Below, piece after piece: positions 7,887-15,484 of a stretch of DNA of 39,143 nt. Each line of letters opens with the position of its first letter. Position 1 is the first letter of the stretch. The notes under the pieces were generated by a model. It searched no databases, was not told where the DNA came from, and saw only the letters and a program-made list of their open reading frames with translations. Both the position numbers and the translations under genes were made by a program. The DNA comes from Caballeronia sordidicola (GTDB lineage Bacteria > Pseudomonadota > Gammaproteobacteria > Burkholderiales > Burkholderiaceae): positions 1 through 39,143 of the forward strand of contig NZ_MTHB01000042.1 in NCBI RefSeq assembly GCF_002220365.1, written 5' to 3'.

Positions 7887-8668
7887 TTAGATGCCGCCGC
7901 GAGGTTGGCCTGAGACTTCGCGAGTTGTGCTTCGATCCGATCGGTCGGAATAAGACCGGGAATCAGCGATCCGTCTGCGAAGATCAGCGCGGGGGTGCCG
8001 TTGATATTCCACTTCTGACCGAAGGCTAGGTTGCGCGCGATCGGGTTTTCGCAGAGCGGTTGTTCTGGCTGCTTGTGCTGATGCAGGTAGTCATGCCATG
8101 CGGGGATGAGCATGTCAGGTTTGACGAGACCAGCCATGTTTTGATAGTCGTGCCATGCCTGGGCACGGTCGGTCTGACACCAGATGCTTTCTGCGACGCC
8201 CGGCGCGTTCGGGTGCAACTGCGCGAGGGGGAAAGGGAATAAGTAGACCGTGACGTCTGTCAACTTCGTGAGGTTGCCCTCCAGTTGACGGCAGTATGGG
8301 CAATCAGGGTCGGAGAACACATAGAGTCGCCGCGAGCCGCTACCAAACTTGATCGCATCCTTCAAATCCAGTTGGGCGACGTCGACCTTCGGCCGATTGG
8401 CGGCCTCAAGGTCAGCTGAGAGCGAGTGGTTGCTTTTCAGATCGATCACGTTTCCCGAAATCAGGATCGACATATCGTCGCGGACAAAGAAAATCTCGCT
8501 GCCCTTCACCACAGACCAGAAGCCGGGAAAGGCGGGCTCAATCTTCGCTCCCTGCGCGGCAGGGAACCGCTTGACCAGGTCGTCCGGGAAACTTGCATGC
8601 GCCAGAAGGGTGTAACCGGCACAGAACAATGCTGCAGAAACTTTCAAAACCTTCGAAGCAAGCCGCAT
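7883..8668 (-). CDS. DsbC-like periplasmic disulfide isomerase
   Basis: The 261-residue product has a signal peptide (ALFCAGYTLLAHA), an N-terminal DsbC-type dimerisation region and a thioredoxin-fold domain. The active site SDPDCPYCRQLE has cysteines at 123 and 126, and the cis-Pro loop NGTPALI is present near 224. DsbC proteins shuffle wrong disulfides in exported proteins. In F-type operons DsbC or TrbB serves Cys-rich components such as TraU and TraV, both encoded here. The stop overlaps the next gene as ATGA. Confidence 0.87.
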   Translation of the reverse strand: MRLASKVLKVSAALFCAGYTLLAHASFPDDLVKRFPAAQGAKIEPAFPGFWSVVKGSEIFFVRDDMSILISGNVIDLKSNHSLSADLEAANRPKVDVAQLDLKDAIKFGSGSRRLYVFSDPDCPYCRQLEGNLTKLTDVTVYLFPFPLAQLHPNAPGVAESIWCQTDRAQAWHDYQNMAGLVKPDMLIPAWHDYLHQHKQPEQPLCENPIARNLAFGQKWNINGTPALIFADGSLIPGLIPTDRIEAQLAKSQANLAAASK

Positions 8669-8675
8669 AGATCCT

Positions 8676-8936
8676 CTATTTCGGGTGAGAGCGCCTCATG
8701 AGGCGAATTCTCACCTCTGGCAACTCGGGTTTGTATTGCAAGATGAACTCAATGATCGGTCGGACATTGGCCCATACGCGAGCGCTCTTGCGCTGGGTGT
8801 ACAGCATGTGTTCGATGTTCGATCTGGTGAACTTCGTGAGAAGAACGTAGCCGCCTTGCACTTCCTCAATCACAAAATCCTTAATCGTTCCGGCCGCAGC
8901 CGCGTCCTTCAGATCCTGCTCGACAATGACGTTCAT
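8676..8936 (-). CDS. Small cytosolic protein, first gene of the tra operon
   Basis: From the ATG at 8936, which has GGAG well placed upstream, the product has 86 residues. It looks like a small soluble alpha/beta protein: a short helix, then VIEEVQGGYVLLTKFTR, a beta hairpin of the kind seen in small plasmid maintenance proteins. A basic C-terminus (RIRLMRRSHPK) follows. No DNA-binding motif is evident and I do not recognise the family. It begins the operon 7 bases before the dsbC-like gene. Confidence 0.7.
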   Translation of the reverse strand: MNVIVEQDLKDAAAAGTIKDFVIEEVQGGYVLLTKFTRSNIEHMLYTQRKSARVWANVRPIIEFILQYKPELPEVRIRLMRRSHPK

Positions 8937-9049
8937 ATTTCGCTCCAGGTCAGTAATCCCGAAATGATACCGAAGCGAGCAAGCACGCCGGGCTTTTTCC
9001 CTGCACAGCGTCAATACGGGTCCGACTCAACCGGTCAGTAGTGAAGTCG

Positions 9050-9079
9050 ATAATACACATCAATTTATCAAAACATCAA
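9050..9079 (-). promoter_or_regulatory. Probable main promoter of the tra operon
   Basis: On the minus strand TTGATG (9074-9079) and TATTAT (9050-9055) are 18 bases apart and lie about 115 bases before the first gene's ATG at 8936. The -35 box lies inside the palindromic site at 9068-9093, so a protein bound there would block or aid polymerase. Box quality is moderate; the link with the operator is an inference from the overlap. Confidence 0.45.
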
Positions 9080-9093
9080 TATTGACGTTATGA
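9068..9093. promoter_or_regulatory. Palindromic operator upstream of the tra operon
   Basis: A 26-base imperfect palindrome, 11 of 13 base pairs matched, centred on CAATATTG. It matches the core of the palindrome at 14449-14474 at 23 of 26 positions by hand alignment. It overlaps both the stop codon of the gene ending at 9088 and the probable -35 box of the tra promoter. A binding site for a regulator shared by both places is the simplest reading. Confidence 0.55.
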
Positions 9094-9420
9094 AAAATAG
9101 TTGTTGAACACCACAGCGCCGTAGACCAATGCCAGCACAGACAGGCACGCCGTGTACTCAAGCTCGTACACGCCTTTGTGTTTGCGCCAGTAGAGGAAAC
9201 CTCCTAAAAGGGTGGCGATGAATATCAGTTTGACGGTGGAGAGCACGCAGAAAAAGCTTACCCACTGACTAAGCCAGTTCAAGAGCTTGTTCGTTTCGAA
9301 ACGCCCCTCCGGGGCGGATAGCGTGCTATGCCAGTCGAGCACCTGCAAAACCGTGACGACCCCGATGAGGATCGGCGTGCGGTTTCGAAGGATGGATTGG
9401 AATGGTTGGTCCTGCGTCAT
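9088..9420 (-). CDS. Small multi-spanning membrane protein
   Basis: This 110-residue protein has three hydrophobic segments (about 16-32, 54-76 and 89-106) joined by short polar loops, one of them WRKHKG. I do not recognise it beyond a general likeness to small DUF5658-type membrane proteins. The ATG at 9420 follows a GGGGG run. It lies upstream of the tra operon and is separated from it by the promoter/operator region, so it may be transcribed separately, from the -10 box at 9475-9480. Confidence 0.65.
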   Translation of the reverse strand: MTQDQPFQSILRNRTPILIGVVTVLQVLDWHSTLSAPEGRFETNKLLNWLSQWVSFFCVLSTVKLIFIATLLGGFLYWRKHKGVYELEYTACLSVLALVYGAVVFNNYFS

Positions 9421-9836
9421 GGTGCCCCCGTATAGGCCGCGCCGTGTTGTTAACTTGTATCAGGCGCTGGGGTGATTATAATTTAATTTCGAGAGTGTTG
9501 CATTATGTAACGTTGCTCGCCAACAACCGAATTTCGGCGATTGATCATGTGGTTTTGACGAACGTGCGCGTCTCGGCGGGCTCGTGCAATCGAAGCATGC
9601 AAGAGATGAAGATCGAGACTCTTAAGTTCTCGCGTAAACTACACTTTCCCTGTAAGTGCGCCTGACGAGAGTCCAGTAGCGCTTGCAAGATCGGCGGCCT
9701 CCGTCTGATCGCTGTCGCGTTTGAACGAGATCAAAAAGATGGCCGGCACTGGATCAGAACCGTTTCCATGCTCCACCATTAACCGCAGTTCCATGAAGTC
9801 CGACCAACGACTGGTTTTACGGGCGGGAGAGTGCCT
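9421..9836. other. Intergenic region between divergent units
   Basis: This 416-base stretch separates the minus-strand membrane-protein gene from the plus-strand zeta-like gene. A good -10 box (TATAAT on the minus strand, 9475-9480) points to the left. A Shine-Dalgarno GGGAGAG (9825-9831) serves the right-hand gene. A short reading frame at 9639-9794 is listed separately. No other structure was seen. Confidence 0.5.
9639..9794 (-). CDS. Possible 51-residue protein
   Basis: This frame from ATG 9794 encodes 51 residues with protein-like composition: a hydrophobic core (PAIFLISF), then a charged and helical stretch (DQTEAADLASATG). There is no convincing ribosome-binding site and it points away from the zeta-like gene. 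It could be a small antitoxin-like protein, a gene remnant or chance. Listed at low confidence because the frame is not explained by a gene on the other strand. Confidence 0.25.
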   Translation of the reverse strand: MELRLMVEHGNGSDPVPAIFLISFKRDSDQTEAADLASATGLSSGALTGKV

Positions 9837-11105
9837 ATGCAGCTTGAAAATATTCGGTATGTGAACTTCGATGAACCCGACCGACGGCGGGTACAGGAGA
9901 GCGCGATCGAGGCGGCGACAGCGGATCCGGCGAAGTACATTGAAGCGTACCGGCAAGACTCTCGGTCGTTCGACGGTCGCTACGTTGCAGCCGATCTCTT
10001 CAAGGAGACGTTTGGCGAATACAGCGCATCGCGCGAGTCGCGCAATCGCTTTAACAATCCGGTTCACAACACTGCGGCAGTCCTGTCGTCTGCCCTCTTC
10101 GCCGAGAACCTGCAGGGGGCGCGTGAATCAGGGCGGGATATCGTGTACTTCCTGACGGGATCGCCGGGTGCGGGTAAGACGTCCATGGTGTTGAAGGAGA
10201 ACGCCCTACCGCCGGACGCGCATATGGTCTTCGAGGGCCAGATGTCTAACTTTGAAACGAGCCGAGACAAGATCCAGCAGACGATAGATGCTGGATTTCG
10301 GCCGCACATCGTCGTGGTCCACGCTCGCTCGGAAAACGCCCTCGACAACACGATACGGCGGTTCTACGAGGAAGGCCGTGGCTCGAGCATCGCGACGCTC
10401 GCGAAGATTCAGGGCGGCCTCCCACAGTCGCTTGAGCAACTTGGCGCATACTTTGGCAATAACCTGCTGCTGGACATCATCGACGTTCGCGATCGGGCGA
10501 ATCCGGTGAACCTGCAGGGATTCGACAACATCAACGTTCTGAAATCGGAGGGAACACATGACCACATCCAGCAACGACTCCAATCCCGAATCGAAGACCA
10601 GTGGAGCATCGGACGAATCGACGAAGACGCCTACCGACAAGCAGCCGGACTCTCACCCCGAGATCGCCTCTCGTTGGATTCAGAGCTCAATGAAAGGCAT
10701 CAAGGAAATGCACGAGAACGAGGAAATCCGCAAGGAGATCGCGGACCGGCTGTTCTAGACGAAGGTCGCGCGGGGGACCAGGGTCATCGCGGCCCATCTC
10801 AGACGCTGTTGCGCATCACCGACTCGGAAAAGATACGGTCGGCCGTCCAGGGACAGGTCATTAATGTTGACGGCGACCACGTGCTTGTGCAGACAGGGCG
10901 GGCAGATGCGGTGCGATTCCCGAAGGCTCAAATGAGCCGCGAAGTCAAACTTGGCGACAAGGTGGCGCTTGAGTTCAAGGAGAACGACCTTCAACAGGGG
11001 AATGACCGGAATCGCCAACGCGGCCCCGCGCGACAAATCGAGCAGGATCGTCAGACGGAATCCACGCCGAGGAACGTCAAGAATCGCGGGATCGACGGTC
11101 TTTGA
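9837..11105 (+). CDS. Zeta-toxin-like kinase with a C-terminal accessory domain
   Basis: The 422-residue frame has a zeta/PezT-type P-loop domain. Walker A is GSPGAGKTS (about 108-116), followed by strands such as HMVFEGQM and HIVVVHARS and a helix NALDNTIRRFYEEGR. Zeta-family enzymes phosphorylate UDP-activated amino sugars; plasmid members of this size also occur as conjugation accessory proteins. A variable hydrophilic section (about 240-320) leads into a small beta domain (GQVINVDGDHVLVQTGR, KLGDKVALEF) resembling the KfrB type. ATG 9837 was preferred over GTG 9831 because GGGAGAG lies 5 bases ahead. Codon use in the variable section is atypical because another gene (10558-10758) lies within it. 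No obvious antitoxin is adjacent. Confidence 0.72.
   Translation: MQLENIRYVNFDEPDRRRVQESAIEAATADPAKYIEAYRQDSRSFDGRYVAADLFKETFGEYSASRESRNRFNNPVHNTAAVLSSALFAENLQGARESGRDIVYFLTGSPGAGKTSMVLKENALPPDAHMVFEGQMSNFETSRDKIQQTIDAGFRPHIVVVHARSENALDNTIRRFYEEGRGSSIATLAKIQGGLPQSLEQLGAYFGNNLLLDIIDVRDRANPVNLQGFDNINVLKSEGTHDHIQQRLQSRIEDQWSIGRIDEDAYRQAAGLSPRDRLSLDSELNERHQGNARERGNPQGDRGPAVLDEGRAGDQGHRGPSQTLLRITDSEKIRSAVQGQVINVDGDHVLVQTGRADAVRFPKAQMSREVKLGDKVALEFKENDLQQGNDRNRQRGPARQIEQDRQTESTPRNVKNRGIDGL
10558..10758 (+). CDS. Nested small gene in another frame of the zeta-like gene
   Basis: A complete 66-codon frame sits inside the zeta-like gene, with its own start (ATG after GGAGGGAACAC, an excellent ribosome-binding site) and stop. 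By hand count about 50 of its 66 third codon positions are G or C, against about 30 of 66 in the zeta frame over the same bases. So the nested frame, not the longer one, shows the replicon's normal codon bias here. The product is hydrophilic: a Ser/Thr/Asp-rich start (residues 2-25) and a charged helix (GIKEMHENEEIRKEIADRL). Function unknown; a partner or antidote of the kinase is one possibility. Confidence 0.55.
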   Translation: MTTSSNDSNPESKTSGASDESTKTPTDKQPDSHPEIASRWIQSSMKGIKEMHENEEIRKEIADRLF

Positions 11106-11176
11106 CGACGGCCGATTCCGCATACACAAGGGACGACCGAGTCCTGAATACCAAATAAGAGAACGGGGATCTGCAG

Positions 11177-12388
11177 ATGCATCACTACCTGATCGACGGG
11201 AAGACATACCAAGAAGATGATCCGAGCCTGCAGGCGGCGCTCGGTCGCGTGCACCATACAAAGATCCGGCCTCTTTGTCTCTGCGTCAGACCTGGCGAAC
11301 CGATGTATGTCTCAAAGGTATCCGGGCACTTCCAGATCAAGCGGATGCCGGACTCTGGAGCGGAACACTCTGCCGATTGCGACTCGTACGAACCGCCTGC
11401 CGAACTGAGTGGCCTCGGCGAAGTTATGGGGCATGCCATCAAGGAGGACGTCGAAGAAGGGATGACCATGCTCCGACTCGACTTCGCTCTCAACAAGATC
11501 GCAGGTCGGGCCCCGCCATCCCCCTCAGACGCCGAAAAGGACAGCATCAAGGGCGAGACTTCGAAGCTGACGATCCGCTCCTTGCTGCATTTCCTGTGGG
11601 ATGTCTCACATCTGACTCACTGGAACCCTGGCATGCAGGGAAAACGGAGTTGGGCGACGGTGCACAAATATCTGAGCCGCGCTGCGCAGGGCAAGTACAC
11701 GAAGGGTTTGCATCTGCCGAGCACGCTCTATGTGCCAGAGCCGTTTTACGTCGATCGCAAGAACGAGATAGCGCAGCGACGTAGCGCCCTAATTGCTGCC
11801 GCGGAAAAATCCGATCGGCCTGGACAGAAGCTCTTTATCGTCATCGGTGAAGTGAAAGAGGTCGCTTCTGCGCGTTACGGCCACAAAGTCGTGCTCAAAC
11901 AGGTTCCTGATTTTCACTTCATGATGAGCGAAGACTTGAACAAGAAGCTGAAGGTCTTTAAGGACGAAATCAGCCTATGGAACGCCTTCCCGGAAATTCA
12001 CCTCGTTACGATCGCAACCTTCAGTGTTGGGCGTACCGGCATCGCCGAGATCGAGGAAATGGCGTTTATGGTGACCAACGAGCAGTGGATTCCATTCTCC
12101 AATGTTGACGAGAAGAACCTGATTGACTCTCTGATCGCTTCGGAGCGCAGGTTCGTCAAGGGTTTGCGTTATAACCTGCCCTCTTCCCGTCCACTCGCAA
12201 GCGTGATCCTTAGCGACACGCCGCATAAACATACGGCGGTGTACATGGTGCCGGGCGATGCATCAGAAGGCTACATGGCCGCGCTCGGTGACCTGACTGA
12301 CAATGACAAGCTCACGCACATTCAGTGGCTCGCGGGCAACATCATGCCGGAGTTACCACCGGCGAGCGCCACGGCGCGGGCAGCTTGA
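11177..12388 (+). CDS. DUF1173-type plasmid protein
   Basis: The 403-residue protein resembles the DUF1173 family found on proteobacterial plasmids and integrative elements, whose function is not known. The N-terminus has a short Cys cluster (PLCLCVRPGEP, with a further Cys in HSADCDSY) that may bind metal. A helical middle region contains RSLLHFLWDVSHLTHWNPGM, and the C-terminal half is rich in strands (QKLFIVIGEVKEV, LASVILSDTP). It lies 71 bases after the zeta-like gene on the same strand and may share its transcript. The family name is from memory of its pattern. Confidence 0.65.
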   Translation: MHHYLIDGKTYQEDDPSLQAALGRVHHTKIRPLCLCVRPGEPMYVSKVSGHFQIKRMPDSGAEHSADCDSYEPPAELSGLGEVMGHAIKEDVEEGMTMLRLDFALNKIAGRAPPSPSDAEKDSIKGETSKLTIRSLLHFLWDVSHLTHWNPGMQGKRSWATVHKYLSRAAQGKYTKGLHLPSTLYVPEPFYVDRKNEIAQRRSALIAAAEKSDRPGQKLFIVIGEVKEVASARYGHKVVLKQVPDFHFMMSEDLNKKLKVFKDEISLWNAFPEIHLVTIATFSVGRTGIAEIEEMAFMVTNEQWIPFSNVDEKNLIDSLIASERRFVKGLRYNLPSSRPLASVILSDTPHKHTAVYMVPGDASEGYMAALGDLTDNDKLTHIQWLAGNIMPELPPASATARAA

Positions 12389-12403
12389 AAGCGGCCTTCT
12401 TTT

Positions 12404-12417
12404 TTTCGCATGCGAAA
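12404..12417. promoter_or_regulatory. 14-bp palindrome, copy 2
   Basis: TTTCGCATGCGAAA is perfect and identical to the core of the site at 37-52. It follows the DUF1173 gene by 15 bases and is preceded by a T-run. Its two copies flank the tra and zeta-like block. It is a candidate partition or operator site; a simple terminator is less likely because the same symmetric sequence occurs twice. Confidence 0.45.
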
Positions 12418-12479
12418 GCCCCGCAAGACGCCGCGCAGATAATTCGCCTTTCGCCTAACGCGTACTGAATCACGCTCCC

Positions 12480-13001
12480 ATGGATATTGGAACCCGACAG
12501 AGTCTGCTCGCCATCTGTGCCTACCTTCTTCCGGCCGTTCTCGGAGCGATCGCGCTCGGCCGCTGCGCACGCGGCAATGCGACGTTCGCCTTGCTTTCGT
12601 TCCCCGGTACCTTGGCCCATGAACTCCTGCACCTGATAGTGGCGTTCATCACGTTCGCCCGTCCCGTAAGCCTCTCCGTGTGGCCGCGGCGGGCACAGGA
12701 CGGCTCGTACCTGTTCGGAGGTGTGTTGATGGAGAACGTGCGATGGTGGAACGCCGCGCCGGCCAGCCTCGCGCCGATGCTTGGTTACGGCATAGCTGCT
12801 GGCGCTGCCTGGATGCGGCTACGCCACGGCTTTATCTTCTCACCGTGGGATCTGCTGGTGTGGGCAGCACTCGCGCAGCTGCTGCTCGCGTCGTGGCCCT
12901 CCAGCGTGGACTGGCGTCTCTCAGTGAGATCGTGGCCCCTCTTGCTGGCGGCGCTGGCAGCAGTCTGGTATCACTATGCGCACGGTCTGGCAGGCGGGTG
13001 A
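12480..13001 (+). CDS. Membrane protein with a HELLH zinc-protease-like motif
   Basis: The 173-residue product has about four membrane segments (about 9-27, 51-63, 92-110 and 124-140) with a further C-terminal one near 150-168. Within the second segment it carries GTLAHELLHLIVAF, a HEXXH zinc motif (H47, E48, H51) at the membrane edge, as in M50 site-2-type proteases. NAAPASLAPMLG near 92 might correspond to the second conserved NxxP motif of that group, though the usual DG is absent. Function is unproven. It stands between the DUF1173 gene and a strong terminator. ATG 12480 has no clear ribosome-binding site. Confidence 0.6.
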   Translation: MDIGTRQSLLAICAYLLPAVLGAIALGRCARGNATFALLSFPGTLAHELLHLIVAFITFARPVSLSVWPRRAQDGSYLFGGVLMENVRWWNAAPASLAPMLGYGIAAGAAWMRLRHGFIFSPWDLLVWAALAQLLLASWPSSVDWRLSVRSWPLLLAALAAVWYHYAHGLAGG

Positions 13002-13018
13002 ACCCCCGCGCGTGAACG

Positions 13019-13042
13019 AAAAAAAGGGGCGCTCGGCGCCCC
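13019..13042 (-). terminator. Rho-independent terminator of the esterase gene
   Basis: On the minus strand a stem GGGGCGC/GCGCCCC (13026-13032 and 13036-13042) with a 3-base loop is followed by seven Ts (the As at 13019-13025). It lies about 47 bases after the esterase stop. Because the stem is symmetric, it may also end plus-strand transcripts from the HELLH gene. Confidence 0.85.
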
Positions 13043-13089
13043 TTCGGCTTTGCGATATCACCTATCGTTTCGCGCTCACAACCTGACCA

Positions 13090-14289
13090 TCACTTGCCGA
13101 GACCGCTCTTGGCGACTTGCTGCTCGACATACGCGGCGAACAGGACGTGCAGGTGCGTCGTTGGGTGAAGCGTGTCTGCGAACATGTACGTCTGGTCTGC
13201 TCCGGCGACGGTGTACAACTGCGGCGAGCAGAACAGCGAAGAACCAAAGGCGCTGGGGTCAGCTACGCCGAACTTCGTGGCGTTGGCCACCATAGCCGCG
13301 ATGTTGCAAGCTGTCCCGGTGTTCGAGACCGTGAAGCCGTTGGCCAGGTAGTTGGCTGTGATGCCGTCCTGCCAGTTGAAGGCATCGATCTGGATCACCT
13401 GGTTCGACGACAGCCCGAGGCCCTGGATCGATTGCGTCAGCACCGTGTTGTACACGGTCGACAATGCCGTAAGTAACTGCTGGGCGGACGCACCACCTGC
13501 TACCCCGAGAGGAGTCTGGCCGATATCCGGAACGTTCGATACTACAACGTGCGCCGCGCCGGAAGCGACGATCTGCTGGATCACGCCAGCGAAGGTTTGT
13601 GCAACGGGGCCGAGGTTAGCGACGGCCTCCTTCTGGATTGCCGTTGCCGGATCCATGCCGCCAGCCACGTCCGTTTCGATGGCGGTCTGAATCGTCGGCT
13701 CCAACTCGAAAATGTCATTGGCGCCGCCATTAATGAGCACCAGCTGGTTCGCGTTGAAGCTGCCATGAACGGAGATGTAGTTCTGGACCTGCTGCGTGAC
13801 GGGAACCGTCGTGGCCTGCGCATAGGCCGCGTTTGCAACGCTTGATGCGGCACGCCCTTCCCCATTCGGATCCTGCACGCGTGCACCGCCTTGTGCGTAG
13901 CCCAAACCGGACGACGCGACCAGCGGTTGACCGAAGCCGCCGAGGTATGCCGCGGTTAGCGTACCCCCGTAGTACTCCGCGACCTTCTGCGTCCAGACCT
14001 CGCCCGGGTTCGTTGTGAAACGACCGCCGCCGAAACTCGCCGCAATCACCGGAGCATAGGTGCCCACGTCGGAGAGACTGTCGCCGAACGAGACCACCTG
14101 AAGATTGACGCCGCCAGAAGGGACGCTGCTGTTATTCGAACCGGTGTTACTGCTATCCCCGCCACCACCGCCACCTCCGCACGCGGCCAGCATTGCGAAT
14201 GCCGCACTGGCTACCGTGAGTTGAGTGGCGCGCCGAAGCGTGCCGCGGTTCGAACTTGCTTTTGTGTTCAATTGATTGGTCGACGTCAT
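13090..14289 (-). CDS. SGNH/GDSL-family lipoprotein esterase
   Basis: This 399-residue exported hydrolase has a lipoprotein-type signal (SAAFAMLAACGGG, Cys at 37) and a Gly/Ser/Asn linker. Its catalytic domain has all SGNH blocks: VVSFGDSLSDVGTY (nucleophile Ser), a Gly block, INGGANDIFEL (block III Asn) and FADTLHPTTHLH (catalytic Asp and His). Such enzymes hydrolyse esters or acyl chains; proteins of this shape are common in Burkholderia. The ATG at 14289 gives a normal signal peptide; the longer frame to 14370 would not. It is a single gene with its own terminator and a large palindrome about 155 bases upstream. Confidence 0.85.
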   Translation of the reverse strand: MTSTNQLNTKASSNRGTLRRATQLTVASAAFAMLAACGGGGGGGDSSNTGSNNSSVPSGGVNLQVVSFGDSLSDVGTYAPVIAASFGGGRFTTNPGEVWTQKVAEYYGGTLTAAYLGGFGQPLVASSGLGYAQGGARVQDPNGEGRAASSVANAAYAQATTVPVTQQVQNYISVHGSFNANQLVLINGGANDIFELEPTIQTAIETDVAGGMDPATAIQKEAVANLGPVAQTFAGVIQQIVASGAAHVVVSNVPDIGQTPLGVAGGASAQQLLTALSTVYNTVLTQSIQGLGLSSNQVIQIDAFNWQDGITANYLANGFTVSNTGTACNIAAMVANATKFGVADPSAFGSSLFCSPQLYTVAGADQTYMFADTLHPTTHLHVLFAAYVEQQVAKSGLGK

Positions 14290-14762
14290 CTGGCTAAGTC
14301 CTCGTTTGGTCTGGCGACGGTCGTGCCGTCTAGTTTTATTGATTTGAAGCGGTTTCGCAGGGACCAGCATTTGCCGGAGATCTGAGCCTGCTCTCGATGC
14401 TCGCGCTGAAGATCTAACGACCGCGGCACCATGGTTCAGATTGTATCATCAAAACATCGATATTGATGTTTTGATGATACCGAATTCAGATGAATGAACA
14501 GCATCTACGACGATGTGGGTCTTGGCCGATATCGTTCCTACAAAGGACCGATAGACCCAATTCTGGTTAACGGAAATCGCGGCGATAACTTGAGGGTTTC
14601 AGCCCATCCGCATTCGACGCCATCAGTCACCGCGACTGAGCAACATCCGTGAAAGGTCATTTGCGGCCACGAGGATTGCGGACCTGCTCACGAGTTCAGG
14701 AATTGTTTTTTTACAGCACAAGGCCAACGGCTTTTGACGTTGAGTGGCGTGCGCTAACTTGG
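14290..14762. other. Long intergenic region upstream of the esterase
   Basis: About 470 bases without a supported gene. It contains the 38-base palindrome (14443-14480) listed separately and presumably the esterase promoter. The stretch 14500-14760 has no frame, hairpin or repeat that I could support. Confidence 0.5.
14443..14480. promoter_or_regulatory. 38-bp palindrome upstream of the esterase gene
   Basis: Two perfect 16-base arms (14443-14458 and 14465-14480, the left beginning GTATCATC) flank a 6-base centre GATATT that itself pairs at 4 of 6 positions. The inner 26 bases match the site at 9068-9093 upstream of the tra operon at 23 positions. It is AT-rich and has no T tract, so a dimeric regulator site fits better than a terminator. 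Confidence 0.65.
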
Positions 14763-14960
14763 TTATGAGTCGCAGGAGGAGGCGCTCCGGGTCAGTTCCG
14801 TGTGACGCCGCATGGCGTCGCGCGCATCATCGAAATGGCCTCTTTGTGTATCTCCGTGCCATAGAATGTAGACGGCCGCCTCGCGCATGATGTACTTCGC
14901 GATTGTCCATCCGGTCGGATGCGACAGACAATAATCGCTTTCTTTTGTCCACAGGCCCAC
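14763..14960 (-). CDS. Small protein of unknown function
   Basis: A 65-residue protein from a GTG start preceded by AGGGG at good spacing. It is rich in aromatic and charged residues and probably folds as a small helical unit (YIMREAAVYILWHGDTQRGH, then DDARDAMRRHTEL). I have a sense that similar small proteins occur in Burkholderia but know no function. The start lies 9 bases after the neighbouring gene ends, so the two may form an operon. Confidence 0.55.
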   Translation of the reverse strand: MGLWTKESDYCLSHPTGWTIAKYIMREAAVYILWHGDTQRGHFDDARDAMRRHTELTRSASSCDS

Positions 14961-14969
14961 GTCGTACCC

Positions 14970-15302
14970 CTAAGCCGAATGGTCTTTAGCAATCAAGTCG
15001 CGTTTCAAGCGCTGTTGAAAGGAACATTCGTCAATCGGTCGCCCCGCTTGGGGAACGCGCAGGGTCAGTTTTCGACACGGTTCTATCCGGTCAAAGCGAA
15101 ACGCTGCAGCGGCCTCGAGGGTCAGATGCCAGGCAGCTCCACGAGCTAGTTCGTCAAAGTCCACATCGGCGAGCATGACAACGCGCACGCGGCCCACCCG
15201 ATCCTGAACGTACTCGCACGGCATCCACACGCCGGCGATTTCGATATCGGTAACGTTGATTTTCCGGTCGACCTCGGCCGCCAATACTTTCTCAGTTTGC
15301 AT
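14970..15302 (-). CDS. Conserved-looking protein of unknown function
   Basis: From ATG 15302 the protein has 110 residues. It looks like a compact alpha/beta domain: VDRKINVTDIEIAGVWMP, a strand RVRVVMLADVDFDELA, then a basic C-terminus (FQQRLKRDLIAKDHSA). I do not recognise it. The start was chosen because a GAGAGGG run precedes it and the longer frame to 15434 has a poor composition. It is followed by the 65-residue gene. Confidence 0.5.
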   Translation of the reverse strand: MQTEKVLAAEVDRKINVTDIEIAGVWMPCEYVQDRVGRVRVVMLADVDFDELARGAAWHLTLEAAAAFRFDRIEPCRKLTLRVPQAGRPIDECSFQQRLKRDLIAKDHSA

Positions 15303-15484
15303 ACGTGGGTTCCCTCTCCGTGAAGGCGCTTCGGGCCGAGCAACAGCGCTCAGTCTTGTCATCCTCTTCAATGTCTCCGCCGTACCGATACAACGGCCTG
15401 AGTTTCTCTCAACCGAACGAGCACTATTGCGCATACCGTTTCCCGCCCCTCCGGCTATTCAGAACGGGGCGGTTCCCATGCCTG

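Noticed and set aside
10760..11105. Treating the KfrB-like section as a separate gene after the nested gene
   Set aside because: It is in frame with the zeta-like start and no convincing start codon with a ribosome-binding site was found after 10758, so it is kept as part of the longer frame, with the doubt recorded.
14443..14480. Rho-independent terminator
   Set aside because: The stem is AT-rich with no T tract and lies upstream of the esterase start, and the core recurs at a promoter.
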